The translations under genes were made by a program, and so were the position numbers. From CBFIDA01 sp965661085 (GTDB lineage Bacteria > Pseudomonadota > Gammaproteobacteria > Comchoanobacterales > Comchoanobacteraceae): DNA of 64,000 nucleotides. Location: NCBI GenBank assembly GCA_965661085.1, contig CBFIDA010000003.1, positions 1 through 64,000 of the forward strand, in the 5' to 3' direction. Positions 38,032 to 46,748 of the stretch are shown here, piece after piece; within the stretch, counting starts at the first letter, position 1; each line of letters begins with the position of its first letter. The notes under the pieces were generated by a model. That model saw nothing but the letters and a program-made list of their open reading frames with translations. It ran no database searches and was not told where the DNA came from.

Positions 38032-38907
38032 ATGCGCCCACGTATTAAATTAGCAATCACTTTAAGCATCGGCATCATTGTTGGTGTTGGCTTGTGTCGC
38101 GCCCATCATCTGAAACTGCATAAAAAGCTCCATCATGAAACCTATGTATCTGCCAGCATACAGCGTCAATTTTTTGCGCAATACCGGCCGCGCATCAGAC
38201 ACAACACGCACTCTACTAAGTCGCACTTGCCCCACATCATCCACTTCATTTGGGTATCGTCTAATCTCCAAGCTCCAGAGCACTTGCCAAAAAGGGTCGT
38301 CGAAAACATTCAGGGATGGGCCAAGCTCAACCCAAATGTGCGGGTGATGCTCTGGACCAATGAGAGCATTCGGACATACTTTCCAAAACTCGTACCGACA
38401 TTCAAAAGAATTGATGCTCCTGCACTGATTGCCGATGTCATGCGTTATAAAATACTGGATCAATACGGTGGGCTGTATTTAGATACCGATATCGAAGCCC
38501 TCAAGCCTGTAGCAAAACTGTTCGACATCCATTCTGGTTTTACTGTGTGTGAAGACACTGGAACCCCCAAACCAACCCAAAGCAGTCCATCTGAATTGTT
38601 TGAAACACACTGCGTACGAGCATGCAATGCTGTCATTGCCAGTCCTCAACATGCGCCCTTCATTCATGAGTCTTTCAAACATGCTTGGCGCAACGTCAAA
38701 AGCCAACCTCATATCAAAAAGTTGAAAGTTGCGATTGCTGGGCCCACCCTATTTTCACGTTATGTTTTTGCACATGACATTAAAATCTTACAACAAGGCA
38801 CATTTTACCCATGCTTATGGGACAACACCGGACAGTGCCAACATCAGCGCCTTAAGTCATTGCCCAAGGTTTATGCCAATCATACTTGGCAAGGGTCTTG
38901 GTGGTGA
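38032..38907 (+). CDS. Membrane-anchored glycosyltransferase with DXD motif (GT32-like)
   Basis: A 291-residue protein with an N-terminal anchor (AITLSIGIIVGVGLC, about 8-22) and a sugar-transferase domain of the OCH1/TcdA-like DXD group. It shows IIHFIWVSSN, WAKLNPNVRVMLWTN, ADVMRYKILDQYGGLYLDTD with the metal-binding DTD, and a C-terminal WQGSW. Such enzymes add sugars to surface polysaccharide in bacteria, and some relatives are toxins that glycosylate host proteins. It is the second N-terminally anchored glycosyltransferase in this window. The 200 bases before it are AT-rich without another gene. Confidence 0.8.
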   Translation: MRPRIKLAITLSIGIIVGVGLCRAHHLKLHKKLHHETYVSASIQRQFFAQYRPRIRHNTHSTKSHLPHIIHFIWVSSNLQAPEHLPKRVVENIQGWAKLNPNVRVMLWTNESIRTYFPKLVPTFKRIDAPALIADVMRYKILDQYGGLYLDTDIEALKPVAKLFDIHSGFTVCEDTGTPKPTQSSPSELFETHCVRACNAVIASPQHAPFIHESFKHAWRNVKSQPHIKKLKVAIAGPTLFSRYVFAHDIKILQQGTFYPCLWDNTGQCQHQRLKSLPKVYANHTWQGSWW

Positions 38908-38916
38908 TGTATCTCA

Positions 38917-39117
38917 TCAACGACGATCATGCTTGGCAGGACGCCCAGTGACGCGTTGGCGCCATCGCTTGAATGATTGAGGCCTAAGATGTGTGCGCAT
39001 GATGACGATGACCTCTGCTTCGGTTTTGCCTGTCATGCGCCGAATGTCATCAAAAGACGTTTTGTCGCACCAAGCCATTTGAATGATGTCATGAATATGC
39101 GGATCAATGTCGGTCAT
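38917..39117 (-). CDS. DUF2805 / TIGR03643 family protein
   Basis: A 66-residue conserved protein of unknown function. Nearly the whole length fits the family pattern: IIQMAWCDKTSFDDIRR, then TGKTEAEVIVIMRTHLRP, then SFKRWRQRVTGRPAKH. The central helix pair looks like a small HTH and the basic C-terminus could bind nucleic acid, but neither is shown. It lies downstream of the CobW-type gene on the same strand, 67 bases away, and converges on the glycosyltransferase gene. Confidence 0.8.
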   Translation of the reverse strand: MTDIDPHIHDIIQMAWCDKTSFDDIRRMTGKTEAEVIVIMRTHLRPQSFKRWRQRVTGRPAKHDRR

Positions 39118-39184
39118 TTTGGCTCTCGCTCCCTGACAAAGCGATGCAATGGAAACAGCAAGCCATCCACAACAGTGGCACGGA

Positions 39185-40411
39185 TCATGCCTCGTTCTCT
39201 TCTAGTTGAAACCACTGGGGAAAGGGATCAGGCATCGCCTGATAGGACTTGGGATCATTGAGATAATCTTCCACCAAGCACGCATCCAAACGTTGACGTA
39301 ACCCTGCTTCGTCCATATCGTCTTTAAGACCAATGAAGACAAATTCTTGACGTCGATCGCCATACCCTTGATGCCAGTGATCCTTGATGATGCCATCCAT
39401 GACATCGCGACCTGGCCAATCTTCTTTGGGCACTGCCACCCACCATCGGCCCATGCCCTGATGCCGCACAAAGGCACCAGCTTGCGACATTTCGCCAGCA
39501 AAATCAGGACGCGTGGCCAACCAGAAAAACCCCTTGGCCCGAACCACACCTGGCCATGATTCATTGAAAAATGCATGGATTTTCTCTGGATCAAATGGTG
39601 CACGTGCGCGATACACAAAACTTGTGATGCCGTATGCTTCTGTCTCCGGCACATGGTCTTCAAAATGATAGAGCGCTTGGGCCCATAAGGGATGAGACTG
39701 TGCTTCCTCCAAATCAAACATACCGGTATGCATCACTTCATCGATGGCAACCTGAGCATGTTCGGTTTCAATGACTTTGGCTTTGGCATTGAGGCTGCGT
39801 ATGATGGCATGCACCACGTCGCGTTCTTGTTGGGACACCAAGTCGATTTTGTTCAACAAAATGACATTGGCGAATTCGATCTGTTCCACCAGCAAATCAA
39901 CCAGCGTGCGTTCATCGTCTTGCCCCAAACTTTCACCTTGATCGCGCAAAAAATCGGTTGAACTGTAATTTTGCACCAAATTGGCCGCATCCACGACGGT
40001 GACCATGGTGTCCAGTTGCGCCACATCAGACAAGCTGTGACCTTGTTCATCCCTAAAATCAAATGTGGTGGCGACCGGCAAGGGCTCAGAAATGCCGGTG
40101 CTCTCAATCAAAAGGTAATCAAACTTGGCCTCAGCAGCCAATGCCTGGACCTGTACGAGCAGATCTTCTCGCAAAGTACAACAAATGCAGCCATTGCTCA
40201 TTTCAACCAATGTTTCTTCGGTTTGTGAAAGGTTGGCCCCACCTTGCTTGACCAAGTCGGCATCGATGTTGACTTCACTCATATCGTTGACAATGACAGC
40301 AACCTTATGGCCTTGGCGGTTGTTCAGGATGTGATTGAGCAAGGTCGTCTTGCCCGCACCCAAAAAACCCGACAACACGGTCACCGGCAACTTGCTAACT
40401 GAAGTGTGCAT
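39185..40411 (-). CDS. CobW/COG0523 GTPase, probable zinc metallochaperone
   Basis: A 408-residue GTPase of the CobW/YeiR/ZigA family. It has Walker A SGFLGAGKTTLL (14-25), the metal-binding NGCICC (73-78), IESTGISEPLPV and NKID, then the CobW C-terminal domain from about residue 270. The His/Glu-rich features near the C-terminus fit ZigA-like zinc-delivery proteins, and the long form (over 400 residues) is typical of them. AGGAGG precedes the start. No Zur-like operator was recognised in the 270-base upstream gap, which holds a GGGACA/TGTCCC inverted repeat near 40562-40581. Confidence 0.88.
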   Translation of the reverse strand: MHTSVSKLPVTVLSGFLGAGKTTLLNHILNNRQGHKVAVIVNDMSEVNIDADLVKQGGANLSQTEETLVEMSNGCICCTLREDLLVQVQALAAEAKFDYLLIESTGISEPLPVATTFDFRDEQGHSLSDVAQLDTMVTVVDAANLVQNYSSTDFLRDQGESLGQDDERTLVDLLVEQIEFANVILLNKIDLVSQQERDVVHAIIRSLNAKAKVIETEHAQVAIDEVMHTGMFDLEEAQSHPLWAQALYHFEDHVPETEAYGITSFVYRARAPFDPEKIHAFFNESWPGVVRAKGFFWLATRPDFAGEMSQAGAFVRHQGMGRWWVAVPKEDWPGRDVMDGIIKDHWHQGYGDRRQEFVFIGLKDDMDEAGLRQRLDACLVEDYLNDPKSYQAMPDPFPQWFQLEENEA

Positions 40412-40680
40412 TGCTGACCTCCTCTGATCACTGAAAGAACCTCCTATTCTATCCGAGAGCTTTGCTAAAAAACAAGTTGTCTCGTGAAAGTCCTATCCAT
40501 CAAAGTTCAGCCATAGACTGGCACATGGTGCTGTAACAAATGACAATTTAAATACTGTGGTCAGGGACAAAGCCATGTCCCCAAAGATCAATGGTTTGTG
40601 TTTTTGTAAGAGCGTGAGAACACTTCGCCACTGGTGCAATGGGTCAGCACCGATGGGCATGTATCATGGCGCTCTCCCGC

Positions 40681-41277
40681 CTAACGACGAAAGCGTTTGG
40701 GCTTTGGACCAGGAGGGACGTCGGACGCGCGTGGTTTTGATTCTTTGCGCAAAGAAGCTCGCCGCTTTTGGTCCTGCATCACCGCTTGCTTGTAATCAGG
40801 CTCGATGGCCCAATTGTTAACACCATAACCGAAGATTTCATTGCCAAGAATATTGATGTGCTTTTGTATCTGTTGCAAAAGATTTTGTTTAACGCCTGGT
40901 TTCATGTCACCAGCGTGAGGTATGGCGCACACCTTAATGTGGGTCACACGATTGATATATGTTACATGACCAGATGCAGCAGGGCGTTTGCACCAATCTT
41001 TGCATGCGTCAAGCAGTGTCACAAGATCTTTATGCGTTTTAAGGGTGCGCATTGTACGATTGATGCCACCACTCTTTTTCCTTATCGGATGTTTTTCGGG
41101 TATACGTAAAAACTGTGTCAAACCAATCAAGTGTTTGTCCACAGAGGCATAAGCCTGCTTCAGTATCTTTTTATGTTCACTCTGGCTAAGTGGCTCTTTT
41201 GTGCGAGATGCGCATGGTTGTGAACGTTTTTTACGTTTTGGCACGTTGTTTCCCAAAAACAAAATACACTGGTGCAT
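40681..41277 (-). CDS. Orphan basic protein
   Basis: An unrecognised protein of about 198 residues if ATG 41277 is used; the frame stays open to GTG 41361, with ATG 41349 also possible. It is rich in Lys, Arg and His, without signal peptide or membrane helix. It contains RKKSGGINRTMRTLKTHKD, then a strand-like THIKVCAIPHAGDMKPG, and ends in PPGPKPKRFRR. It lies directly after the 41.4-42.5 kb orphan on the same strand, so the two may form an operon. No function is visible. Confidence 0.6.
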   Translation of the reverse strand: MHQCILFLGNNVPKRKKRSQPCASRTKEPLSQSEHKKILKQAYASVDKHLIGLTQFLRIPEKHPIRKKSGGINRTMRTLKTHKDLVTLLDACKDWCKRPAASGHVTYINRVTHIKVCAIPHAGDMKPGVKQNLLQQIQKHINILGNEIFGYGVNNWAIEPDYKQAVMQDQKRRASLRKESKPRASDVPPGPKPKRFRR

Positions 41278-41407
41278 GCTTGCCAATGATGCAAGCGGTA
41301 CAGTAAAAACAGCACAATCTTTGGCGATTGTTAAAAATATGTGGCGCATATGCCAAAACACTCACCATGCCTTCCAAACCCTACGGGAGGAGTTGTCTTA
41401 CACAACG

Positions 41408-42484
41408 TCAGCGCATATGCCTGACGCCTGTTTTGCCCTCCTCTTTTTTCTTGGCATGCCTTTTGTTTCGGCGTGGGGGCCTTTTATGCTTGCGTTCCAA
41501 GCTTTCAGATGTAGAGGCCATCGTGGTTGGCTTTGGCAGCATTTTGAGAAATGCCAAAAAATGGGGGATGTTTTCTTTGCCCACCTTTGATGACAAAGTG
41601 CGCAATGCTCGAATCGTTTGATCCGATATCCATTGCTTGATCTGGGGTGAAGCACGTAAAATGGACTTAAAAAAACCCTCCAATGGTTTAGGATCTTTGA
41701 TCGCGAGGAGTTTTTTGTTCAGCGCTTTTTTATATCGTTTGGTGGCGGTAGCGCCCCTAAACCTTTTGGGTGTATTCAGCTTGGCCAGAAGATCATCCAA
41801 TGGCGCTCGTACTTCTTTCGCTTTCTGCTCTGCTGCACGCAATGCCGCTTTCAAGGCTTGTTGATTCGTTTTGAGCGATTGAATGTAGGTCGCAAGCCCT
41901 TCAGCCCCAGAGAAAAGCAACGCTTTGTATTGTTCCGCACGACTGATACAACGCTGAAGCACCATCACCATGCGCTCACCCAATTTCTCAGATGACCGCA
42001 CACTTTCCAAATCTTTCTTAGCCTGTTCAAAAGCTTGGTGCGTTTTTCTTATCTCTGATTGATGCACGCTGAGTATCTTAGAGATAATCGGCCGTACCGC
42101 AGTCATAACCTGTTGTTGATGACGCACGCTATCTGATCCAAGCGACATGAAAGATTGAGGATTGTCAATGTTTCTAAATGGTAGGAGACCGCGTTGTATC
42201 TTACCCTGTTGGTCAAGATAAATGTGCGTTTTATAAATGATAAGGCGTGGTGACTGTCGTTCAACGTGGGGCGTGACATGCCAAGGGCTCCAGCGCCAAT
42301 CTCCTTTTGTGAAAAATTGATCCACAGATATATGATCCAAACGATGGCCATCGAAGGCATCAAATTCAATCATCACATAATGACCAGCGTTGTAGCGTTG
42401 ATGTTCTTGCAGTCTTGGATACAACTGCTTCACAATGATGTACAGTGGATTGGGTTGCTGCTGTTTTAAATCGTTATTTTTCAT
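41408..42484 (-). CDS. Orphan protein with coiled coil and basic tail
   Basis: A 358-residue protein I do not recognise. The first ~115 residues look like a folded beta-rich domain (HYVMIEFDAFDGHRLDHI, then SPRLIIYKTHIYLDQQG). Residues about 125-245 are helical and coiled-coil-like (FEQAKKDLESVRSSEKL, ALKAALRAAEQKAKEV), and the C-terminus is Lys/Arg-rich (KRPPRRNKRHAKKKEEGK). There is no secretion signal at the N-terminus. The layout, a folded head, a coiled coil and a basic tail, would suit a type IV-secreted or host-targeted protein, but this is speculation from composition. Confidence 0.65.
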   Translation of the reverse strand: MKNNDLKQQQPNPLYIIVKQLYPRLQEHQRYNAGHYVMIEFDAFDGHRLDHISVDQFFTKGDWRWSPWHVTPHVERQSPRLIIYKTHIYLDQQGKIQRGLLPFRNIDNPQSFMSLGSDSVRHQQQVMTAVRPIISKILSVHQSEIRKTHQAFEQAKKDLESVRSSEKLGERMVMVLQRCISRAEQYKALLFSGAEGLATYIQSLKTNQQALKAALRAAEQKAKEVRAPLDDLLAKLNTPKRFRGATATKRYKKALNKKLLAIKDPKPLEGFFKSILRASPQIKQWISDQTIRALRTLSSKVGKENIPHFLAFLKMLPKPTTMASTSESLERKHKRPPRRNKRHAKKKEEGKTGVRHMR

Positions 42485-42872
42485 GACATTTTGTTGTTTT
42501 TTTTATTATAGACAACAATTGAGAAATGTGTGCGCATTCAGCTAAAAAAGCACCTTCGCCAAGATGCGTGCCACACAACACTGATCGACACCAAACTGTA
42601 CGCATTGCCACACGTTGATCCACCAACAACAAAGATGTTGGCCACCACACGAGACTTCATGAGAGGAAGCATGGGTTCCTTTGAGGCATAAATTTTCCCC
42701 CAACACCGAGCACACTGATGGGCCTGTTGAAATCTAGAGCGATCTGGTGAGCTTTGTGTTGGTTGCCGAAATCTGTTGATGGCTTTGCAGACACTGCCTG
42801 GTTTTATTGTGGCCCAACCGCAGAATAAATTTTGTATCGTTTCATGACGGAGGTCGGATTGTACAACAGTCT
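42485..42872. other. Gene-free stretch at left edge of the accessory island
   Basis: About 390 bases with no open frame of note on either strand and no recognisable remnant. Composition becomes mixed here before the accessory genes. Confidence 0.5.
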
Positions 42873-43399
42873 CTATGCTTTTATTATTTTATTGAGTTGC
42901 CAATTGCAATCGGCAAAGCCCATGGCAACGTCAAATTTTTGGTGCTCAAATATGCCGCTGGGCAAACGCAATGGCATGTTGGTTTCAGATGCTTTAACAG
43001 GATCAAAAAAACCAATGTTAAATGCGGTCGATAAAGATCTTCAACCGCATTGAGGGGCTGGATGCCACGCTCACGAATGAAGGCAACCACATTGCGATGC
43101 AATGTCTTCATGTGTGTATGCCTAACAACACTCAATTCTGCTGCTTGTAGCCCTGAAAATTGTCCCTCGAGTTTGATGATGCTTAGGCCTGAAAACTCAG
43201 GATGACAATGCCATTGCCTAAATTCACAACACCATTGCTTAAAGATTTTCTCTACTTCCGAAACCGCATATTCGAACTGACACAGTGAAATGTGTGGTAT
43301 GCTGCCTTGACCAAGCAAGTATCCCGAGTGAACCTCAGCAAAATAATGTGTAGACAGTGCTTCATAAAATTTTCTCTGCTGCGCACTTGGCACCAACAC
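42873..43399 (-). pseudogene. 2H phosphoesterase (RNA ligase/CPDase-like), frameshifted
   Basis: Two HxT/S signatures mark the 2H family: IPHISL near residue 34 and PHLTL near residue 125. Downstream of the second motif the open frame gives an unlikely tail, while the neighbouring frame reads GFFDPVKASETNMPLRLP and then FDVAMGFADCNWQLNK up to a TAG at 42873, a natural C-terminus. One base is missing near the seven-A run at 43005-43011 (plus strand). The 5' end is also odd: a stop precedes the GTG at 43399 by only a few codons. Either the gene is broken or the run is misread. Family enzymes act on 2',5'- or cyclic phosphates. Confidence 0.7.
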
Positions 43400-43753
43400 A
43401 ATGTTGCATCGTATGTTTTACGCCAACCCCTCATTTCTGGCCGAGACATGATCATAGCATCCAAGTGCTATCGTGCAACCACTGTGCCGTTGTCACATTC
43501 TCAACACACAATTTGACACCTTCACTGACCAAGCCAAGCATATTGTTTGAAATGAATCATACTGGGATGCCTAAGACGCCATGGTATGAAAAAAACCAAA
43601 CGACCCTTGTCTCATTACATACATTCTTATCATAGATATGATGGTCATCTCTGTCTCTTTGAGAGCGGAACATGCATGCCATTTAAAAAGCTCACTCAAA
43701 ATTCCAATCCAATGTTTGATATCGCATGGTTGGAATAAAAATAAAGACACGCT
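43400..43753. other. Gene-free stretch
   Basis: About 350 bases between the 2H gene and the acetyltransferase. Short frames exist but none has gene-like composition plus a ribosome site. Nothing recognisable was seen. Confidence 0.45.
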
Positions 43754-44413
43754 CTAGCCTTCATCCAACGCATCGATGTCCAAACTACAAATGGCTGGTA
43801 GTTTGGCATTGATTGTTGCGATGTCCCAGCCCCACCAGGCAATCGCCAAAAGGCGCGCAATGTCTTTTTCATCAAAACGCATTTTGACAATCTTGGCTGG
43901 ATTGCCTGCAACAACCGCATAATCAGGCACATCCTTGACCACAAAACTGTTGGCACCAATGATTGCACCATGCCCAATGGTTACGCCATTTCTCACCATA
44001 CTGTTGTACCCAAACCAAACATCATTTTTGACGATGATGTCGCCCTTAATGGGCAATTGGTTGACATCATACAAACGTTCCCAGCCATGTTTGAAGATGG
44101 GAAAAGGATAAGTGCTGATCGCATCAAGTGTGTGATCGCCTGTCATGATGAATTTGGTTTCAGCGGCAATGGCACAAAACTTGCCAATCACAAGCTTTAC
44201 CCTGTCGGGTTGGTAATTGTACAATACATTGTTTTCTTCAAAATGCTTTGCGCCATATCGCCTGTCATCATAGTAGGTATAATCACCCACTTCTATGTTG
44301 GGAGACACAATGATGTTTTTTAAAAACACCAGATCTACATCATCACCAAGTGGTTTTTTGGAATGGGGGTTGGGGCCATTGTTGCCCAAATTTTTTGAAT
44401 TGCCTGTACTCAT
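43754..44413 (-). CDS. CatB/Vat-type (xenobiotic) acetyltransferase
   Basis: A 219-residue left-handed beta-helix acetyltransferase like Vat streptogramin and CatB chloramphenicol acetyltransferases. The family landmarks are VGDYTYYDD, KLVIGKFCAIAAETKFIMTG, STYPFPIF, LPIKGDIIVKNDVWFGYNS and ANSFVVKDVPDYAVVAGNPA, and the active-site His is in the GDHTLD turn. An unusual Asn/Gly/Lys-rich leader (SKNLGNNGPNPHSKKPLG) precedes it. GAGGATATAA precedes the ATG. It acetylates an unknown acceptor using acetyl-CoA; drug resistance is possible but not shown. It lies beside the IS remnant, suggesting arrival by transfer. Confidence 0.85.
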   Translation of the reverse strand: MSTGNSKNLGNNGPNPHSKKPLGDDVDLVFLKNIIVSPNIEVGDYTYYDDRRYGAKHFEENNVLYNYQPDRVKLVIGKFCAIAAETKFIMTGDHTLDAISTYPFPIFKHGWERLYDVNQLPIKGDIIVKNDVWFGYNSMVRNGVTIGHGAIIGANSFVVKDVPDYAVVAGNPAKIVKMRFDEKDIARLLAIAWWGWDIATINAKLPAICSLDIDALDEG

Positions 44414-44508
44414 TTATATCCTCAAAAATGATCTTTTTCTGCAAGCACGCCTCCGGGCTATTTTTATCTGCAAGATTGCAAAGCTCAAATGTTGTTTTCC
44501 ACAGTACC

Positions 44509-44820
44509 CAGGCACTGGCGCTTTTGGATGGCATGAAGACCACAGCCATTCTGGCAGACAGAGGGTATGATATCGTGGATGCAGCGAACGCAATGGGCGC
44601 GGAGGCCGTGATACCACCAAAGGCGCATCGCAAGGCAGTCAGGCTTTTCGATAAAGACCTTTATAAAGCGCGCAATCTTATTGCGCGTATGTTCAATAAG
44701 ATCAAGTACTTTCGACGTGTTGCAACGCGTTATGACAAAACAGCTTCGGCTTATCTTGGCTTTGTATGGGTTGCTGGAATCTGTTTATGACTTAAATGAA
44801 CAATTGTCGACATGCCCTAG
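44509..44820 (+). mobile_element. IS5-family transposase remnant with right terminal end
   Basis: The C-terminal part of a DDE transposase: ILADRGYDIVDAANAMGAE, then VIPPKAHRKAVR, YKARNLIARMFNKIKYFRR and ATRYDKTASAYLGF, as in IS1031-like IS5 elements. The N-terminal part is absent. The open frame stops at 44790, but the neighbouring frame continues LESVYDLNEQLSTCPR, so a late frameshift is likely. The sequence CAATTGTCGACATGCCCTAG (44801-44820) would be the element's right end. Confidence 0.75.
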
Positions 44821-44860
44821 ATACCTTGAGAATAACTTATAACAAAACGAACACGATGCG

Positions 44861-44889
44861 TTGCCTTGTCATATGACTTTGGGACATGC
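44861..44889. repeat. Direct repeat left of hipBA
   Basis: A 29-base stretch, TTGCC to GGGACATGC, matching 46720-46748 at 24 of 29 positions. The two copies lie on either side of hipBA in the same orientation. The copy shares its CTTTGGGACATG end with the hairpins at 47.1 and 47.9 kb. Confidence 0.6.
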
Positions 44890-45117
44890 CAATGATGAGC
44901 CTGATGTGGCGCATTGAAGCAGCACCCTCTGCATACCGCAAAAATTTCTCACGGTACATTTATCGCCAGTGAGTGATTTTTGGCGCTTCCAATTTGTGAT
45001 AAATTTTCAGCCTTGTACATTGTCTATACCCTTAAATTTGCCTAAATGCCCTGCCCCTTAGGGGTGATATTCAGAATCTGGTGATAAAGCGTTCGCTGGG
45101 TGATCGTGAGACCCGAG

Positions 45118-45146
45118 TTGACTTAATTCAGACAGGACATTATAAT
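45118..45146 (+). promoter_or_regulatory. Strong promoter of hipBA
   Basis: TTGACT (45118-45123), a 17-base spacer and a perfect TATAAT (45141-45146), 36 bases before the hipB start. The following TATCC...GGGAAAA is only partly like the E. coli HipB operator (TATCC-N8-GGATA), so autoregulation is likely by analogy but the operator is unproven. Confidence 0.7.
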
Positions 45147-45182
45147 ATCCATTATTGGGAAAATTTGCACACGAGGATCGTT

Positions 45183-45482
45183 ATGGTATCAATAAAGTCC
45201 CCTTTTGAGATGGCTGGAGAAATTGCTAAAAAGGCTCAAGAAAAGCGCTTGAAACTCAATTTGAGTCAAAAAACGCTGTCTGAAAAATCAGGCGTCAGCT
45301 ACGGCACATTGAAAAAATTTGAACAAAAGGGACAAATATCTTTAGAGTCGTTGTTGAAGATTGCCTTGGCACTTGGTGAGATGGCTCAGTTTGAACATCT
45401 TTTTGCTCAAACAGATGATCGATTACCCGCATCTCTTGATGCACTTTTAGATGAACATCCGCGAAAAAGAGGCCGTAAATGA
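45183..45482 (+). CDS. hipB: HipB-like antitoxin, XRE-family regulator
   Basis: A 99-residue DNA-binding protein with a helix-turn-helix at about residues 16-55: EKRLKLNLSQKTLSEKSGVSY followed by YGTLKKFEQKGQISLESLLK. The C-terminal tail is basic (HPRKRGRK). GAGGA precedes ATG 45183, 36 bases after the -10 element. It overlaps hipA by four bases (ATGA), the classic coupling of an antitoxin with its toxin. In HipBA systems HipB binds and restrains HipA and represses the operon. Confidence 0.88.
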   Translation: MVSIKSPFEMAGEIAKKAQEKRLKLNLSQKTLSEKSGVSYGTLKKFEQKGQISLESLLKIALALGEMAQFEHLFAQTDDRLPASLDALLDEHPRKRGRK

Positions 45483-46678
45483 AATTTGATCCTGTGAAAG
45501 TTGTCCATGTTTACTACAAGCCTATGGATCATAAAATTTTTGTCGGCAGGTTGGCCCTCAATCATCGCAAGCTTTTTTTTGAATATGATGCAAAATTTAT
45601 AGCAACGGGCCTCAATTTGTCGCCATTCAAATTGCCCCTTAAATCCGGTGTCATAGCAGCAGATGATTTTACTTTTGATGGTTTGTTTGGTGTTTTTAAT
45701 GATGCTTTACCGGACGGTTGGGGAAGATTACTTCTAGACCGCGCACTCATCAAACACAACATCAATCCTGGTAGTCTGTCTGTGCTCGATAGGCTTTGTT
45801 TTGTAGGATCTCATGGCATGGGCGCTTTGATTTTCGAACCAGAGGCAAACCATGCGCCAAATGTTCCTCATGAATCTTTAGACAAAATCGCTCAAGAAAT
45901 AGCTGAATTTCAAGAGCATGACAATGATAGGTTTGTGGAAGACTTACTCAATCTTGGTGGTTCTTCAGCAGGCGCCAGACCAAAAGTTTTAATGCACCTT
46001 GATGATGCGCATTGGTTGATTAAATTTCCCTCTCACCTAGACCCAAAAGACATCGGTGCAATTGAGTATGCATATCATATGATGGCTGGGGATGCAGGTC
46101 TTGATCTGCCAAAAGCCAAATTATTTCCAGCGCGCAATGGTTTTGGTTTTTTTGGTAGCAAACGGTTTGATAAAACAGATCATTCTAGGGTTCATATGCA
46201 TACAATCAGTGGGCTGCTGCATGCAGATCACAGAACGCCAAGTCTTGACTATGCAATGATCATGAAAGCAACCATGCATTTAACCAGAGATATGAAAGAA
46301 TTGGAGAAACAATATCGGGGTTGTGTGTTTAATATCTTAAGTCATAACCGGGATGATCACTCTAAAAACTTCTCTTTTCTCATGGATTCAAAAGGTGTCT
46401 GGCGGATTTCTCCTGGCTATGATTTAACATTTTCTTCAGGGCCTGGTGGTGAGCATTGCTCAATGGTCATGGGCGAAGGAAAAAATCCTGGCATCAATCA
46501 ATTGCTAGAGCTGGCTAAAATCAGCAACATTAAAAAATCCAATGCGCTTCGCATGATCGATGAAGTAAAATCATCTGTATCTAAATGGTCTGTTTTTGCA
46601 AAAAATGCCGGTGTCAGTACTGCAAGTCATCAATGGATTGATGCAGCGATCACCAAAATAATCCAAAATAATTTTTAA
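45479..46678 (+). CDS. hipA: HipA-like serine/threonine kinase toxin
   Basis: A 399-residue HipA-fold kinase. It has the N-terminal Couple_hipA-like region (FDGLFGVFNDALPDGWGRLL, 66-85), the glycine-rich loop LGGSSAGARPKV (159-170), the ATP-binding WLIKFPS (179-185), the catalytic HNRDDHSKNF (289-298) and the metal-binding GYDLTF (313-318). All key residues look intact, so it is probably active. Known relatives phosphorylate GltX or other tRNA synthetases and induce dormancy. It is more AT-rich than the core genes and is flanked by degenerate repeats. Confidence 0.93.
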   Translation: MKFDPVKVVHVYYKPMDHKIFVGRLALNHRKLFFEYDAKFIATGLNLSPFKLPLKSGVIAADDFTFDGLFGVFNDALPDGWGRLLLDRALIKHNINPGSLSVLDRLCFVGSHGMGALIFEPEANHAPNVPHESLDKIAQEIAEFQEHDNDRFVEDLLNLGGSSAGARPKVLMHLDDAHWLIKFPSHLDPKDIGAIEYAYHMMAGDAGLDLPKAKLFPARNGFGFFGSKRFDKTDHSRVHMHTISGLLHADHRTPSLDYAMIMKATMHLTRDMKELEKQYRGCVFNILSHNRDDHSKNFSFLMDSKGVWRISPGYDLTFSSGPGGEHCSMVMGEGKNPGINQLLELAKISNIKKSNALRMIDEVKSSVSKWSVFAKNAGVSTASHQWIDAAITKIIQNNF

Positions 46679-46719
46679 GCACCACGCATTCATTTGCTTA
46701 TGAGGATTATGGGCCTGGA

Positions 46720-46748
46720 TTGCCTCGCCATTTGACTTTGAGACATTC
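46720..46748. repeat. Direct repeat right of hipBA
   Basis: Second copy of the 29-base repeat at 44861-44889 (24 of 29 bases identical), 42 bases after the hipA stop. Together the copies bracket about 1.8 kb containing promoter, hipB and hipA. Confidence 0.6.

Noticed and set aside
40562..40581. Zur or other metal operator upstream of the CobW-type gene
   Set aside because: Only a short GGGACA/TGTCCC inverted repeat is present, unlike the Zur consensus and 150 bases from the gene start.
45141..45170. HipB operator TATCC-N8-GGATA after the hipBA promoter
   Set aside because: Only the TATCC half matches; the second half is GAAAA, so not reported as an operator.
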